Below, one piece after another: positions 1 through 5,115 of a DNA stretch of 5,941 nt. The notes under the pieces were generated by a model that made no database searches, was not told the DNA's origin, and saw only the letters and a list, made by a program, of their open reading frames with translations. A program made the translations under genes and the position numbers. Position 1 is the first letter of the stretch; each line of letters begins with the position of its first letter. Origin of the DNA: Rhodospirillales bacterium (lineage in GTDB: Bacteria; Pseudomonadota; Alphaproteobacteria; Acetobacterales; Acetobacteraceae); contig JAGWZS010000119.1 of the NCBI GenBank assembly GCA_018971905.1, positions 1-5,941 on the forward strand, in the 5' to 3' direction.

Positions 1-247
1 AATCTTCACGCAGGCGGCGCGCCACGGTGGCAAGCCCCGCGGGGGCAGTGAGGTCGGCGGGAAGCACTTCTACCAGCACGCCTGCCTCCGCGCGCAGCCT
101 GGCGGCGCGGGCGGTGAGGCGTGCTTCGTCCCGCGCCGTGAGAATAAGGTTGTGGCCGCGCTTCGCCAGCGCCTCTGCATAGGCGGCACCGATGCCGCTG
201 GAGGCGCCGGTAACCAGTGCCGTGCCCTTGTCGTCCATGTAATTCAT
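1..247 (-). CDS. Short-chain dehydrogenase/reductase (SDR), N-terminal part, cut by window edge
   Basis: The first 82 codons of a classical SDR oxidoreductase are visible; the rest, including the catalytic YxxxK motif, lies beyond the left edge. The N-terminus carries the nucleotide-binding motif TGASSGIG (residues 13-20), followed by the alternating beta/alpha pattern of a Rossmann fold. Arg39 at the end of beta2 suggests an NADP(H) preference, and an ADL at 64-66 matches the adenine-contact position. The start at 247 is chosen because AAGGA (255-259) lies 7 nt upstream; an in-frame ATG at 238 lacks such a site. Substrate cannot be told. It is divergent from a TetR-family gene across an 80-bp AT-rich gap, the usual layout for a regulator controlling its neighbour, so repression by that protein and relief by a small ligand is a reasonable inference. 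Family assignment is firm; function beyond NAD(P)-dependent oxidoreduction is unknown. Confidence 0.92.
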   Translation of the reverse strand, partial: MNYMDDKGTALVTGASSGIGAAYAEALAKRGHNLILTARDEARLTARAARLRAEAGVLVEVLPADLTAPAGLATVARRLRED

Positions 248-254
248 CGCAACG

Positions 255-259
255 TCCTT
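255..259 (-). promoter_or_regulatory. Ribosome binding site of the SDR gene
   Basis: AAGGA on the minus strand lies 7 nt before the ATG at 247. It decides between that start and the in-frame ATG three codons later. Confidence 0.65.
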
Positions 260-262
260 GTA

Positions 263-290
263 TTGAATGATGATAAACATATAATATGAT
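263..290 (+). promoter_or_regulatory. Predicted sigma70-like promoter of the tetR-family gene
   Basis: TTGAAT (263-268), a 16-bp spacer and TATGAT (285-290) give a good sigma70-like match with a start near 297. An alternative register is TTGTAT (258-263), 16 bp, and a perfect TATAAT (280-285). Both would leave a short leader before the ATG at 328. The stretch is strikingly AT-rich compared with its surroundings. Confidence 0.5.
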
Positions 291-303
291 ACTCGTAATT
301 CAA
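276..303 (-). promoter_or_regulatory. Predicted sigma70-like promoter of the SDR gene
   Basis: On the minus strand TTGAAT (303-298), a 16-bp spacer and TATGTT (281-276) mirror the opposite promoter, with the same -35 hexamer and spacer length. The two promoters overlap, so one bound repressor dimer could block both. Confidence 0.45.
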
Positions 304-327
304 TAGCGGGGATGCAAAAGACCAGCC

Positions 328-891
328 ATGAGATTCGCAAAGGGCCACAAGGAGGAAACACGGCGGCACATTGTGCAGGCTGCGGCCGCGCGTTTCCGTA
401 CGGATGGGGTCGAGGGAACGGGTATTGCCACATTAATGGAGGATGCCGGGCTGACCCATGGCGGGTTCTATGCACATTTTTCTTCCAAGGAGGCGCTCGT
501 GCGCGCGGCGTTGGAAGAAGGGTTTGCGGAAAACGCTGAAAAGCGCGCCGGACACAAGGATCTGGAGGGGCTGGTGCGGAGTTATTTGCGCCCCGGCCAT
601 CGGGATACGCCAGGCAAAGGTTGTATCGCTGCGGCGCTGATTGAGGAGGTGGCGCGTGGCGGAACAGAAACGCGGGCGGTTTTCACCAAACAGCTGCGGG
701 CGGCAACGGCACGCATTGCAACACTGCTACCGGCGGAATGGGACACAGCACAGCGGCAGGCGCGGGCGGGGGCGATTTTTGCGCTGTTGCTCGGTACACT
801 GCAAATGGCCCGCGCGGCACAAGATGAAGCATGGTCCGACGCCTTGCTGAAACATGGGGCGGAGGCCGCCTTAAGGTTGGCGCACTCTTGA
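328..891 (+). CDS. TetR/AcrR-family transcriptional regulator
   Basis: This 187-residue protein has normal TetR-family length. The DNA-binding domain fills residues 8-57: helix 1 (ETRRHIVQAAAARF), then the helix-turn-helix IATLMEDAGLTHGGFYAHF (33-51) and SSKEAL (52-57), the classic signature. The ligand-binding part begins near 80 and contains HRDTPGKGC (91-99), a motif typical of the subgroup whose members often control divergent oxidoreductase genes; Cys99 is a possible redox or electrophile contact but this is not shown. An in-frame stop at 304-306 and the absence of other upstream starts fix the ATG at 328; only a distant GGGGA (308-312) resembles a Shine-Dalgarno site. It probably represses the divergent SDR gene and itself. 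Its 3' end converges on the photolyase remnant and overlaps that reading frame by about 21 bp. Confidence 0.93.
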   Translation: MRFAKGHKEETRRHIVQAAAARFRTDGVEGTGIATLMEDAGLTHGGFYAHFSSKEALVRAALEEGFAENAEKRAGHKDLEGLVRSYLRPGHRDTPGKGCIAAALIEEVARGGTETRAVFTKQLRAATARIATLLPAEWDTAQRQARAGAIFALLLGTLQMARAAQDEAWSDALLKHGAEAALRLAHS

Positions 892-1101
892 TCCTCGTGA
901 ATGGGTCTGGTTGCGGCTCAATTCGTCTCGAGAGGAATGCTCACTTCCCGTTACCACCAGCCTTTGCCCGCGCCGCTCCAACCCCGTTCGCAAATCCCCC
1001 AAGGCAGCATGAAGGCGGGCATCATGGCGCTGGGCCGCATGCCAGAGCGGCGCGTGATCGTGCAAACGCAGGTCACGCTTGAACCAGACGACGTGCGTCA
1101 T
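871..1101 (-). pseudogene. phr: Photolyase/cryptochrome-family remnant at the end of the operon
   Basis: The frame opens with MTHVVWFKRDLRLHDHAPL, the unmistakable N-terminus of the DNA photolyase/cryptochrome family (WFKRDLR...DH). It then jumps directly to RHDARLHAALGDLRTGLERRGQRLVV, which resembles the next helix and strand (usually 'LAELRAALAALGQPLVV'). The intervening strand with its 'PVLPLYVVEP'-like segment, roughly 25 residues by comparison with remembered family members, is missing. After about residue 54 (near position 940) similarity ends, and a 22-residue unrelated tail runs to a stop at 871 inside the 3' end of tetR. The open frame has 76 codons against about 450-500 for an intact enzyme, and the FAD-binding helical domain is absent, so it cannot repair DNA. 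The ATG at 1101 overlaps the stop of the DUF1295 gene as ATGA, showing it was once the last coupled gene of the operon. Blue-light repair of pyrimidine dimers would have been its job. Confidence 0.8.
921..938. repeat. Short near-perfect palindrome beside the photolyase scar
   Basis: ATTCGTCTCGAGAGGAAT is an 18-bp palindrome with one mismatched pair (925/934) centred on CTCGAG. It lies where photolyase similarity stops and before the tetR gene end. It has no loop or T-tract, so it is not an obvious terminator. It may be a rearrangement junction, a protein site or chance. Confidence 0.3.
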
Positions 1102-1871
1102 CCCGGCCAGCGCGGCCACATGGCGTTGGTGCGGGCCACATAGGCATCGTAAACAGCCCCCCGGCGCGCGCGCATGGCGTCTTCCAGCGGCGGCACGCCG
1201 GTGAGATAGCGCAACACCAGGAACATCAGCGCCGGTGCCACAAGGGAAAGCCAGGTTACGGGCCGTTCCGGCACCAGGGCGATGACGGGATACGCCACCC
1301 AGGCCAGTGCCTCGAACAGATAATTCGGATGGCGGCAAAGCGCCCATAGCCCCGTCTCACAAATTCCCCCGGCGTTTTGCGGGCGGGCGCGCCAGGTGCT
1401 GAGTTGCTGGTCCGCCAGTGCCTCACCGGCCAAGGCCAGGATGAGTATGGCGGCACCCGCAAGATCTGCCGCGCGCAGCGTTTGGGAGGGCTGGGCGGCC
1501 GCCAGATAGACGGAGATCGCCAGCAGCCCGCTCACCGGCCCCTGGCCCGCGATCAACCGCAAAACCTGACCCTGAAAGCCCGTACCCGCCGCCGCGCGCA
1601 TCATGGCGTAGCGGGTATCCTCGGGGCTGGTGGCCACGCGCCAGGCAATATGCCCGCCCAGCCGCGCCGCCCAAACCAATACGAGTGCCGCCAGCAGCAC
1701 ATGCCGCCATACCGCTCCCGGCGCGGCCAGGGCCACGCCCGCCAGGGCCAAACCCGTGGAAAAGGTCCAGAACACATCAATCCAGCCGGCATTGCCCAAA
1801 ACGCGTTGCACCACCCAGGCCAAAGCCATGGCCAGGGAAACGAACAGCCCCGCATAGACGCAGAGAATCAC
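1098..1871 (-). CDS. DUF1295 integral membrane protein (steroid 5-alpha-reductase-like, COG3752)
   Basis: A 257-residue polytopic membrane protein with about six hydrophobic segments (about 2-22, 35-52, 57-75, 108-125, 137-152, 190-222). Family marks are DVFW (32-35), EDTRY (84-88), LSTWRARP (157-164), GLWALCRHPNYLFE (174-187) and LTGVPPLE (223-230). The RHPNY motif is shared with steroid 5-alpha-reductases and isoprenylcysteine methyltransferases, which bind NADPH or SAM near this site. The biochemical role of DUF1295 proteins is not established; its repeated company with Cfa-like methyltransferases suggests membrane fatty-acid modification, possibly a reduction. The start is GTG at 1871, overlapping the methyltransferase stop as GTGA. 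No clear Shine-Dalgarno site is present, so translational coupling is likely. The next ATG is codon 15 and would cut the first membrane segment. Confidence 0.9.
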   Translation of the reverse strand: MILCVYAGLFVSLAMALAWVVQRVLGNAGWIDVFWTFSTGLALAGVALAAPGAVWRHVLLAALVLVWAARLGGHIAWRVATSPEDTRYAMMRAAAGTGFQGQVLRLIAGQGPVSGLLAISVYLAAAQPSQTLRAADLAGAAILILALAGEALADQQLSTWRARPQNAGGICETGLWALCRHPNYLFEALAWVAYPVIALVPERPVTWLSLVAPALMFLVLRYLTGVPPLEDAMRARRGAVYDAYVARTNAMWPRWPG

Positions 1872-2896
1872 GGCGCTGGCGCCAGCAGGTAATGGCTGAC
1901 ACCCCAGGGCTTGCCGCCAGCATGACCAAACAGCCCCTCGGTGGCCAGGAAGAATAGCCGCCAGCGCCGCGCCCAGAGCTGCGCCTGCGTGCCATACACC
2001 TTGTCCAGCAGCGCGCGGACCTGCGCTTGATTGGCATCATAATTCGCAAGCCAGTGGCGGGCGGTGCGGGCGTAATGGACGCCGTTCCAGCGCCAATCAC
2101 GTTCTTGCACGAAAAGGTCGGGGAAGGATGACGCCAGATCATGGCTGGGCATGATCCCGCCGGTGAAGAAATACTGGGCGATCCAGTCAGCATCATCGTC
2201 ATGGTCAAACCGGTAGGGGTGGGTGGCGTGGGTGAACACATGCAGGAACAGTCTGCCTTGCGGCTTCAGCCAGCCTCGCACCCGAGCCAACAGTGCCCGC
2301 CAATTGGCCATGTGCTCGAACATCTCCACCGACACCACACGGTCAAATTTTTGTTCCGGAACGAATTCGTTCATGTCCATGGTGATGACGCGCAGGTTGC
2401 TCAGCCCGCGTGTCTGTGCCTCGGTCTCGATATGGCGGCGCTGCGAGGCGGAATTGGAAACCGCAGTGATTCGCGAACCAGGAAAGCGCGCCGCCATGAA
2501 CAGGCTGAGCGAACCCCAACCACAGCCGAGTTCCAGAATCTGCTGGCCATCTTCCAGCCCGGCATGGGCGACGGTCTCTTCCAGCGCGTGCAGCTCTGCC
2601 TCCGCCAGCGTCTCGCGCCCCGTGGGGTAGAGGCAGCAGGAATATTTGCGGTGCGGCCCCAGAATCAGCCCAAAAAATTCCGGCGGCAGCTCATAATGCT
2701 GGCGATTGGCATCATCCGTGTGCAAGGCGATAGGATAGGCGTCCATGCCGTGGACGAAAGAGGCGGTGTCCTTCCCGCCCCGGCTCAAGGCGAGCTGCGT
2801 CCGTCCCACCAGAACGGCGATGCCCAGACGCAGCAGCGCGTCCGGCAAGGGGGCGGTTTCGGCGAGATGAGCGGCGCGGGCGGCGAACGTACTCAT
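1868..2896 (-). CDS. Cyclopropane-fatty-acyl-phospholipid synthase-like SAM methyltransferase
   Basis: A 342-residue SAM-dependent methyltransferase of the Cfa family, expected to act on unsaturated acyl chains of membrane phospholipids. QHYELPPEFFGLILG (66-80) and KYSCCLYP (84-91) form the family's entry; LELGCGWGS (121-129) is the SAM-binding motif I. By alignment in mind with E. coli Cfa, the bicarbonate/active-site set is kept: Cys87 (C139), Glu194 in SVEMFEH (E239), His219 (H266) and Tyr275 in HYART (Y317). Glu191 replaces the Gly of the E. coli SVGMFEH motif. The N-terminal region is about 50 residues shorter than in E. coli. The start at 2896 is chosen over an in-frame one at 2941 because GAGGAG (2903-2908) lies 6 nt upstream and the ATG overlaps the hydrolase stop as ATGA. 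Close family members in R. sphaeroides (Ufa proteins) make methylated fatty acids rather than simple cyclopropanes, so the product is open. Confidence 0.93.
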   Translation of the reverse strand: MSTFAARAAHLAETAPLPDALLRLGIAVLVGRTQLALSRGGKDTASFVHGMDAYPIALHTDDANRQHYELPPEFFGLILGPHRKYSCCLYPTGRETLAEAELHALEETVAHAGLEDGQQILELGCGWGSLSLFMAARFPGSRITAVSNSASQRRHIETEAQTRGLSNLRVITMDMNEFVPEQKFDRVVSVEMFEHMANWRALLARVRGWLKPQGRLFLHVFTHATHPYRFDHDDDADWIAQYFFTGGIMPSHDLASSFPDLFVQERDWRWNGVHYARTARHWLANYDANQAQVRALLDKVYGTQAQLWARRWRLFFLATEGLFGHAGGKPWGVSHYLLAPAP

Positions 2897-3768
2897 GCGG
2901 ATCTCCTCGGGCGGGGCGTGCGGAAAATAAAGGCCAGACAATCGGGAAGAACCGGCGCGATACCCCCCAACAGAGGGGAGATCGCGCCAACCAGACTGCG
3001 GTGATCCACACCTGGATAGTCCTTCAGCGTCACCTCATCGCCCGCCTGGGCCAAACGTGCCGCCAGGCGCGCGCTGTTGCCAGGATCCACCGTGGTGTCG
3101 GTTGTGCCGACGGCCAGAAATACCGGCGGGGCGAAGCGGGTGACGAAATTGATCGGCTGCGTACGGGCCAGCTCATCCGGCGGGCCGAAAATCATTTTCA
3201 GCTTTGGGTCGGTGAGCGGCAAAAAATCATACGGCCCGGCCAGACCGATGACCCCGGCAATGTCTTGCTGTGGCGACAGGCCAAAAGGGGCGAGCCATTG
3301 CGGGTCCAGTGCCAGCATCACGGCATTATAAGCCCCCGCGGAATGGCCCATCACGAAGAGGCGCGCGGGATTAGCGCCCAGACCCGCCGCGTGCGCCTTG
3401 GCCCAGGCCAGGGCGGCGGCAGAATCCTGCAAAAAGCCGGGGAAACGGGTTTGCGGATAGAGCCGGTAATCGGGGATGACCACCACTACACCGTTTGACG
3501 CCAAAGCCGCCCCCACGAAGCGGTAGAGGGATTTTTTACCAAACTCCCAGCTGCCGCCGTAATAGAACACGACCAGAGGAGCGCCGTTGGCGTGGCGGGG
3601 AATGTACACATCAAGTCGTTGGCGCGGGCCGGGGCCGTAGGAAATATCTGTTTCCGTGTGATATGGCCCCAGCGCCAAGGCGTTGAGAATGGTGACGGGG
3701 GACCACATCAACGTTCCGGCACACCCCGCGATCAGCACGCCGACGCAAGCCACGAGGAAAGCCCGCAC
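2893..3768 (-). CDS. Alpha/beta hydrolase (COG0657-like esterase), predicted lipoprotein
   Basis: A 291-residue carboxylesterase-type alpha/beta hydrolase of the hormone-sensitive-lipase/BD-FAE-like group. The nucleophile elbow GHSAG (141-145) gives Ser143; Asp224 (GTTD, 221-224) or Asp228 and His256 (VDH, 254-256) complete the triad. FYYGGSW (68-74) is the oxyanion-hole segment, with Tyr in place of the usual His of HGG. The N-terminus has one Arg, a hydrophobic stretch and LIAGC (12-16), a lipobox, so Cys16 is probably lipidated and the enzyme membrane-anchored, facing the periplasm. The start is a GTG, 3 nt after the chrR stop, without a clear Shine-Dalgarno site; it is preferred because it preserves the signal peptide. 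Its stop overlaps the methyltransferase ATG. Location in a stress-induced lipid operon suggests an acyl ester or lipid substrate, but this is inference. Confidence 0.88.
   Translation of the reverse strand: MRAFLVACVGVLIAGCAGTLMWSPVTILNALALGPYHTETDISYGPGPRQRLDVYIPRHANGAPLVVFYYGGSWEFGKKSLYRFVGAALASNGVVVVIPDYRLYPQTRFPGFLQDSAAALAWAKAHAAGLGANPARLFVMGHSAGAYNAVMLALDPQWLAPFGLSPQQDIAGVIGLAGPYDFLPLTDPKLKMIFGPPDELARTQPINFVTRFAPPVFLAVGTTDTTVDPGNSARLAARLAQAGDEVTLKDYPGVDHRSLVGAISPLLGGIAPVLPDCLAFIFRTPRPRRSA
2903..2908 (-). promoter_or_regulatory. Ribosome binding site of the Cfa-like gene
   Basis: GAGGAG on the minus strand lies 6 nt before the ATG at 2896, inside the end of the hydrolase gene. It is the strongest Shine-Dalgarno site within the operon and sets the methyltransferase start. 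Confidence 0.75.
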
Positions 3769-3771
3769 GGT

Positions 3772-4404
3772 CTATTTGCCCATGAGCCTGGAGATCCAGG
3801 GCAGGCGCAGCCCGCCTTCCAGCGCAGCCAGACACAGGCAGCCCTCCGGGTCGGCCAGCGGCTGGTGCTCTATGGTTTCATCGGCCTCTTGCAAATCACC
3901 AGGACCGTAGGCGCCGGTGATGTCATGAAACCCGCCCCACAGAACCTGGGTCAGCTCGGCACCGCCATGCGAATGGCGCAGCACGCGCCGCCCGCCTTCC
4001 ACACGCAGCAACATCACATTTTCCTTCGGCGCCCAGGGCAGGGTTACGCGGCTGTAGCGCAGGCCAAGCCCCATCCACAGCCAGCGCCCAATGGCCGCAC
4101 CGCGCAGCGCGGCGGGCAGCACTAGGCCTGGCGGCAGACGCAGATCCGCTTGGCGAGGCTTGGGCGGCGGCGGCGGCGCTGGCTCATCTAGCCGCGCCAT
4201 CACCGCGGCAAATGCGTCCGCGGCCAGAGGCTCCGGCACCACATCCTCCAGCAGCGCACCGCCTGCGGCCTCTAGCCGCCGGGTTTGCGCCTGACAGTGC
4301 GCACAGCCCTGAACATGCACGGCGGCGGTAAGCGCCTGGCCTGGTGCCAGCGTTCCCGCCACATGGGCCAGCAGCGTTTCCGGAGCAGGGTGATGGCGAA
4401 TCAT
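3772..4404 (-). CDS. chrR: ChrR-type zinc anti-sigma factor with cupin domain
   Basis: A 210-residue anti-sigma factor of the ChrR family, which in R. sphaeroides holds sigma-E inactive until singlet oxygen appears. The N-terminal ZAS domain (about 1-75) has His5, His30, Cys34 and Cys37 with the same spacing as the zinc ligands H6/H31/C35/C38 of R. sphaeroides ChrR. A proline-rich linker (74-82, five prolines in a row) joins it to a cupin domain (about 88-200) with His144, His146, Glu150 and His180, the same spacing as the second zinc site H141/H143/E147/H177. A GCLC pair (Cys189, Cys191) corresponds to the two late cysteines of that protein. All known functional residues are thus present. 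The ATG overlaps the sigma stop as ATGA, and GAGGA (4411-4415) lies 6 nt upstream. Coupled translation would keep sigma and anti-sigma balanced. Cytoplasmic. Confidence 0.95.
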   Translation of the reverse strand: MIRHHPAPETLLAHVAGTLAPGQALTAAVHVQGCAHCQAQTRRLEAAGGALLEDVVPEPLAADAFAAVMARLDEPAPPPPPKPRQADLRLPPGLVLPAALRGAAIGRWLWMGLGLRYSRVTLPWAPKENVMLLRVEGGRRVLRHSHGGAELTQVLWGGFHDITGAYGPGDLQEADETIEHQPLADPEGCLCLAALEGGLRLPWISRLMGK

Positions 4405-5024
4405 GCCTTATCCTCAAGGGCGGCGCGCAGCCGGGCCAGACCCAAGCGAATACGGGATTTTACCGTGCCCAACGGCAAGTTGAGCGTATCGGCGATGGCG
4501 GCATGGGGGGTTTCAGAGAAAAATGAGAGTCGCATGATTTGCTGCTGCTCGGCTGAGAGTGCGCCCAAGGCGGTGCGCACCAGGGCCTCTCGCTCCAGGG
4601 TCAAGGTCAGGGTTTCGGCGGAAGGGGTGTGATCCTCTTCCTCTGGCTCCGGGGCCGCCGGCAGACCGCGGCGTTTTCGCGCCGCGTCGATCCGCGCGTT
4701 GCGGGCAATGGCGAAAATCCAGGTCGCGGCGCTGGCAATTGCGGGATCGAAACCGCCCGCCTTGCGCCAGAGGCTGAGCATCACGTCCTGCGTCACCTCC
4801 TCAGCCTCTGCCCCCTCCAGACCGGCCCGGCGCAGATAGGCTTTCACGCGCGGGGCAAAATGCTTGAACAACGCCGCGTAGGCCGTGCGGTCCCGCGTTT
4901 GCGATACACGCAAGACCAGCGCCGCGAGCGCCGCGGCGTCCGGCGGTGGCGCGTCCAGCGTACTCACCGGCGCAGTGTTGGCCAGGCCGTGGGCCAGGCG
5001 GGGATGTGGATTAAGACCATTCAC
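4401..5024 (-). CDS. rpoE: ECF sigma factor, RpoE/ECF11 type
   Basis: A 207-residue extracytoplasmic-function sigma factor. Region 2 spans about 36-115, with AYAALFKHFAPRVKAYLRR, the EEVTQDVMLSLWRKA helix (75-89) and TWIFAIARNARIDAARKRR (101-119), which opens and reads the -10. After an acidic linker (124-140), region 4 spans about 145-203 with the helix-turn-helix SETPHAAIADTLNLPLGTVKS (170-190) that reads the -35. Pairing with a ChrR anti-sigma and the TGATCC promoters upstream both place it in the RpoE/ECF11 group that answers singlet oxygen and peroxides. About 35 residues precede region 2, an extended, proline-rich tail. The start is GTG at 5024; no Shine-Dalgarno site is visible and the predicted transcript begins at or next to this codon, so translation may be leaderless. 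A GTG at codon 20 is a weaker alternative. First gene of the operon and probably autoregulated. Confidence 0.95.
   Translation of the reverse strand: MNGLNPHPRLAHGLANTAPVSTLDAPPPDAAALAALVLRVSQTRDRTAYAALFKHFAPRVKAYLRRAGLEGAEAEEVTQDVMLSLWRKAGGFDPAIASAATWIFAIARNARIDAARKRRGLPAAPEPEEEDHTPSAETLTLTLEREALVRTALGALSAEQQQIMRLSFFSETPHAAIADTLNLPLGTVKSRIRLGLARLRAALEDKA
4411..4415 (-). promoter_or_regulatory. Ribosome binding site of chrR
   Basis: GAGGA on the minus strand lies 6 nt before the chrR ATG at 4404, within the last codons of the sigma gene. It supports independent re-initiation on top of the ATGA overlap. Confidence 0.65.
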
Positions 5025-5030
5025 GAAGGT

Positions 5031-5059
5031 TTATACGCGCTTGCGCGCACTTTGGATCA
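5031..5059 (-). promoter_or_regulatory. Predicted ECF11/sigma-E promoter of the sigma-chrR operon
   Basis: On the minus strand TGATCC (5059-5054), a 17-bp spacer and GTATAA (5036-5031) match the -35/-10 type known for RpoE/ChrR systems (TGATCC is the diagnostic -35). If the hexamer occupies -12 to -7, transcription would start at 5024, the first base of the GTG start codon. The spacer contains a CGCGC-TT-GCGCG dyad (5036-5047). Autoregulation is expected for this sigma family. Confidence 0.75.
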
Positions 5060-5072
5060 GCGGTGATCCAAA
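5051..5072. repeat. Inverted repeat made of two back-to-back -35 elements
   Basis: TTTGGATCA (5051-5059) and TGATCCAAA (5064-5072) are perfect 9-bp inverted arms separated by GCGG. Each arm carries a TGATCC box reading outward, so the dyad is the shared core of the two divergent ECF promoters. The three A residues after each TGATCC are also conserved between the two sides, matching a TGATCCAAA-like extended -35. Confidence 0.85.
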
Positions 5073-5092
5073 AACCGCTTCGCCCCGTAAAC
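5064..5092 (+). promoter_or_regulatory. Predicted ECF11/sigma-E promoter of the FAD oxidoreductase gene
   Basis: TGATCC (5064-5069), a 17-bp spacer and GTAAAC (5087-5092) mirror the sigma-operon promoter with the same -35 and spacer. The start would be near 5099, giving a leader of about 17 nt that just includes the Shine-Dalgarno site at 5104. Confidence 0.72.
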
Positions 5093-5103
5093 CCATAGCA
5101 ATC

Positions 5104-5110
5104 AAGGAGG
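5104..5110 (+). promoter_or_regulatory. Ribosome binding site of the FAD oxidoreductase gene
   Basis: AAGGAGG lies 5 nt before the ATG at 5116, a near-perfect Shine-Dalgarno site. It fixes the start and contrasts with the sigma gene across the gap, which has none. Confidence 0.85.
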
Positions 5111-5115
5111 GCGGC

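Larger units (their letters stand above)
261..305. promoter_or_regulatory. Inverted repeat spanning the divergent promoters; candidate TetR operator
   Basis: TATTGAAT (261-268) and ATTCAATA (298-305) are perfect 8-bp inverted arms, 29 bp apart. Each arm contains the TTGAAT -35 box of one divergent promoter. In the centre lies a second dyad, CATAT-A-ATATG (278-288), over the -10 boxes. TetR-family proteins bind such dyads as dimers, so either could be the operator for autorepression and repression of the SDR gene. The dyads are seen directly; binding is inferred. The outer arms may be symmetric only because the two -35 boxes are identical. Confidence 0.5.

Noticed and set aside
889..894. TGATCC box overlapping the tetR stop codon as a possible ECF promoter
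   Set aside because: Seventeen bases downstream there is only a GC-rich hexamer and no GTAA-like -10, and no gene starts in that direction.
1377..1892. Plus-strand open frame of 171 codons
   Set aside because: It is antisense to the DUF1295 gene and shows low-complexity, R/Q/G-rich composition without family motifs.
1868..2941. Longer version of the Cfa-like protein beginning at 2941
   Set aside because: The extra 15 residues lack family support, while the ATG at 2896 has GAGGAG at the right distance and an ATGA overlap with the hydrolase stop.
2141..3004. Long open frame of 287 codons on the plus strand
   Set aside because: It lies antisense to the well-supported Cfa-like and hydrolase genes, has no recognisable motifs and has the arginine/glutamine-rich look of GC-rich shadow frames.
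3002..3007. TGATCC inside the hydrolase gene, plus strand
   Set aside because: No matching -10 follows at 16-18 bp and it points antisense into coding sequence; a chance match. The same holds for TGATCC near 4630.
4163..4179. Run of GCG/CGG triplets resembling a microsatellite
   Set aside because: It encodes the proline linker of ChrR on the minus strand and is explained by coding; kept only as a note on linker length.
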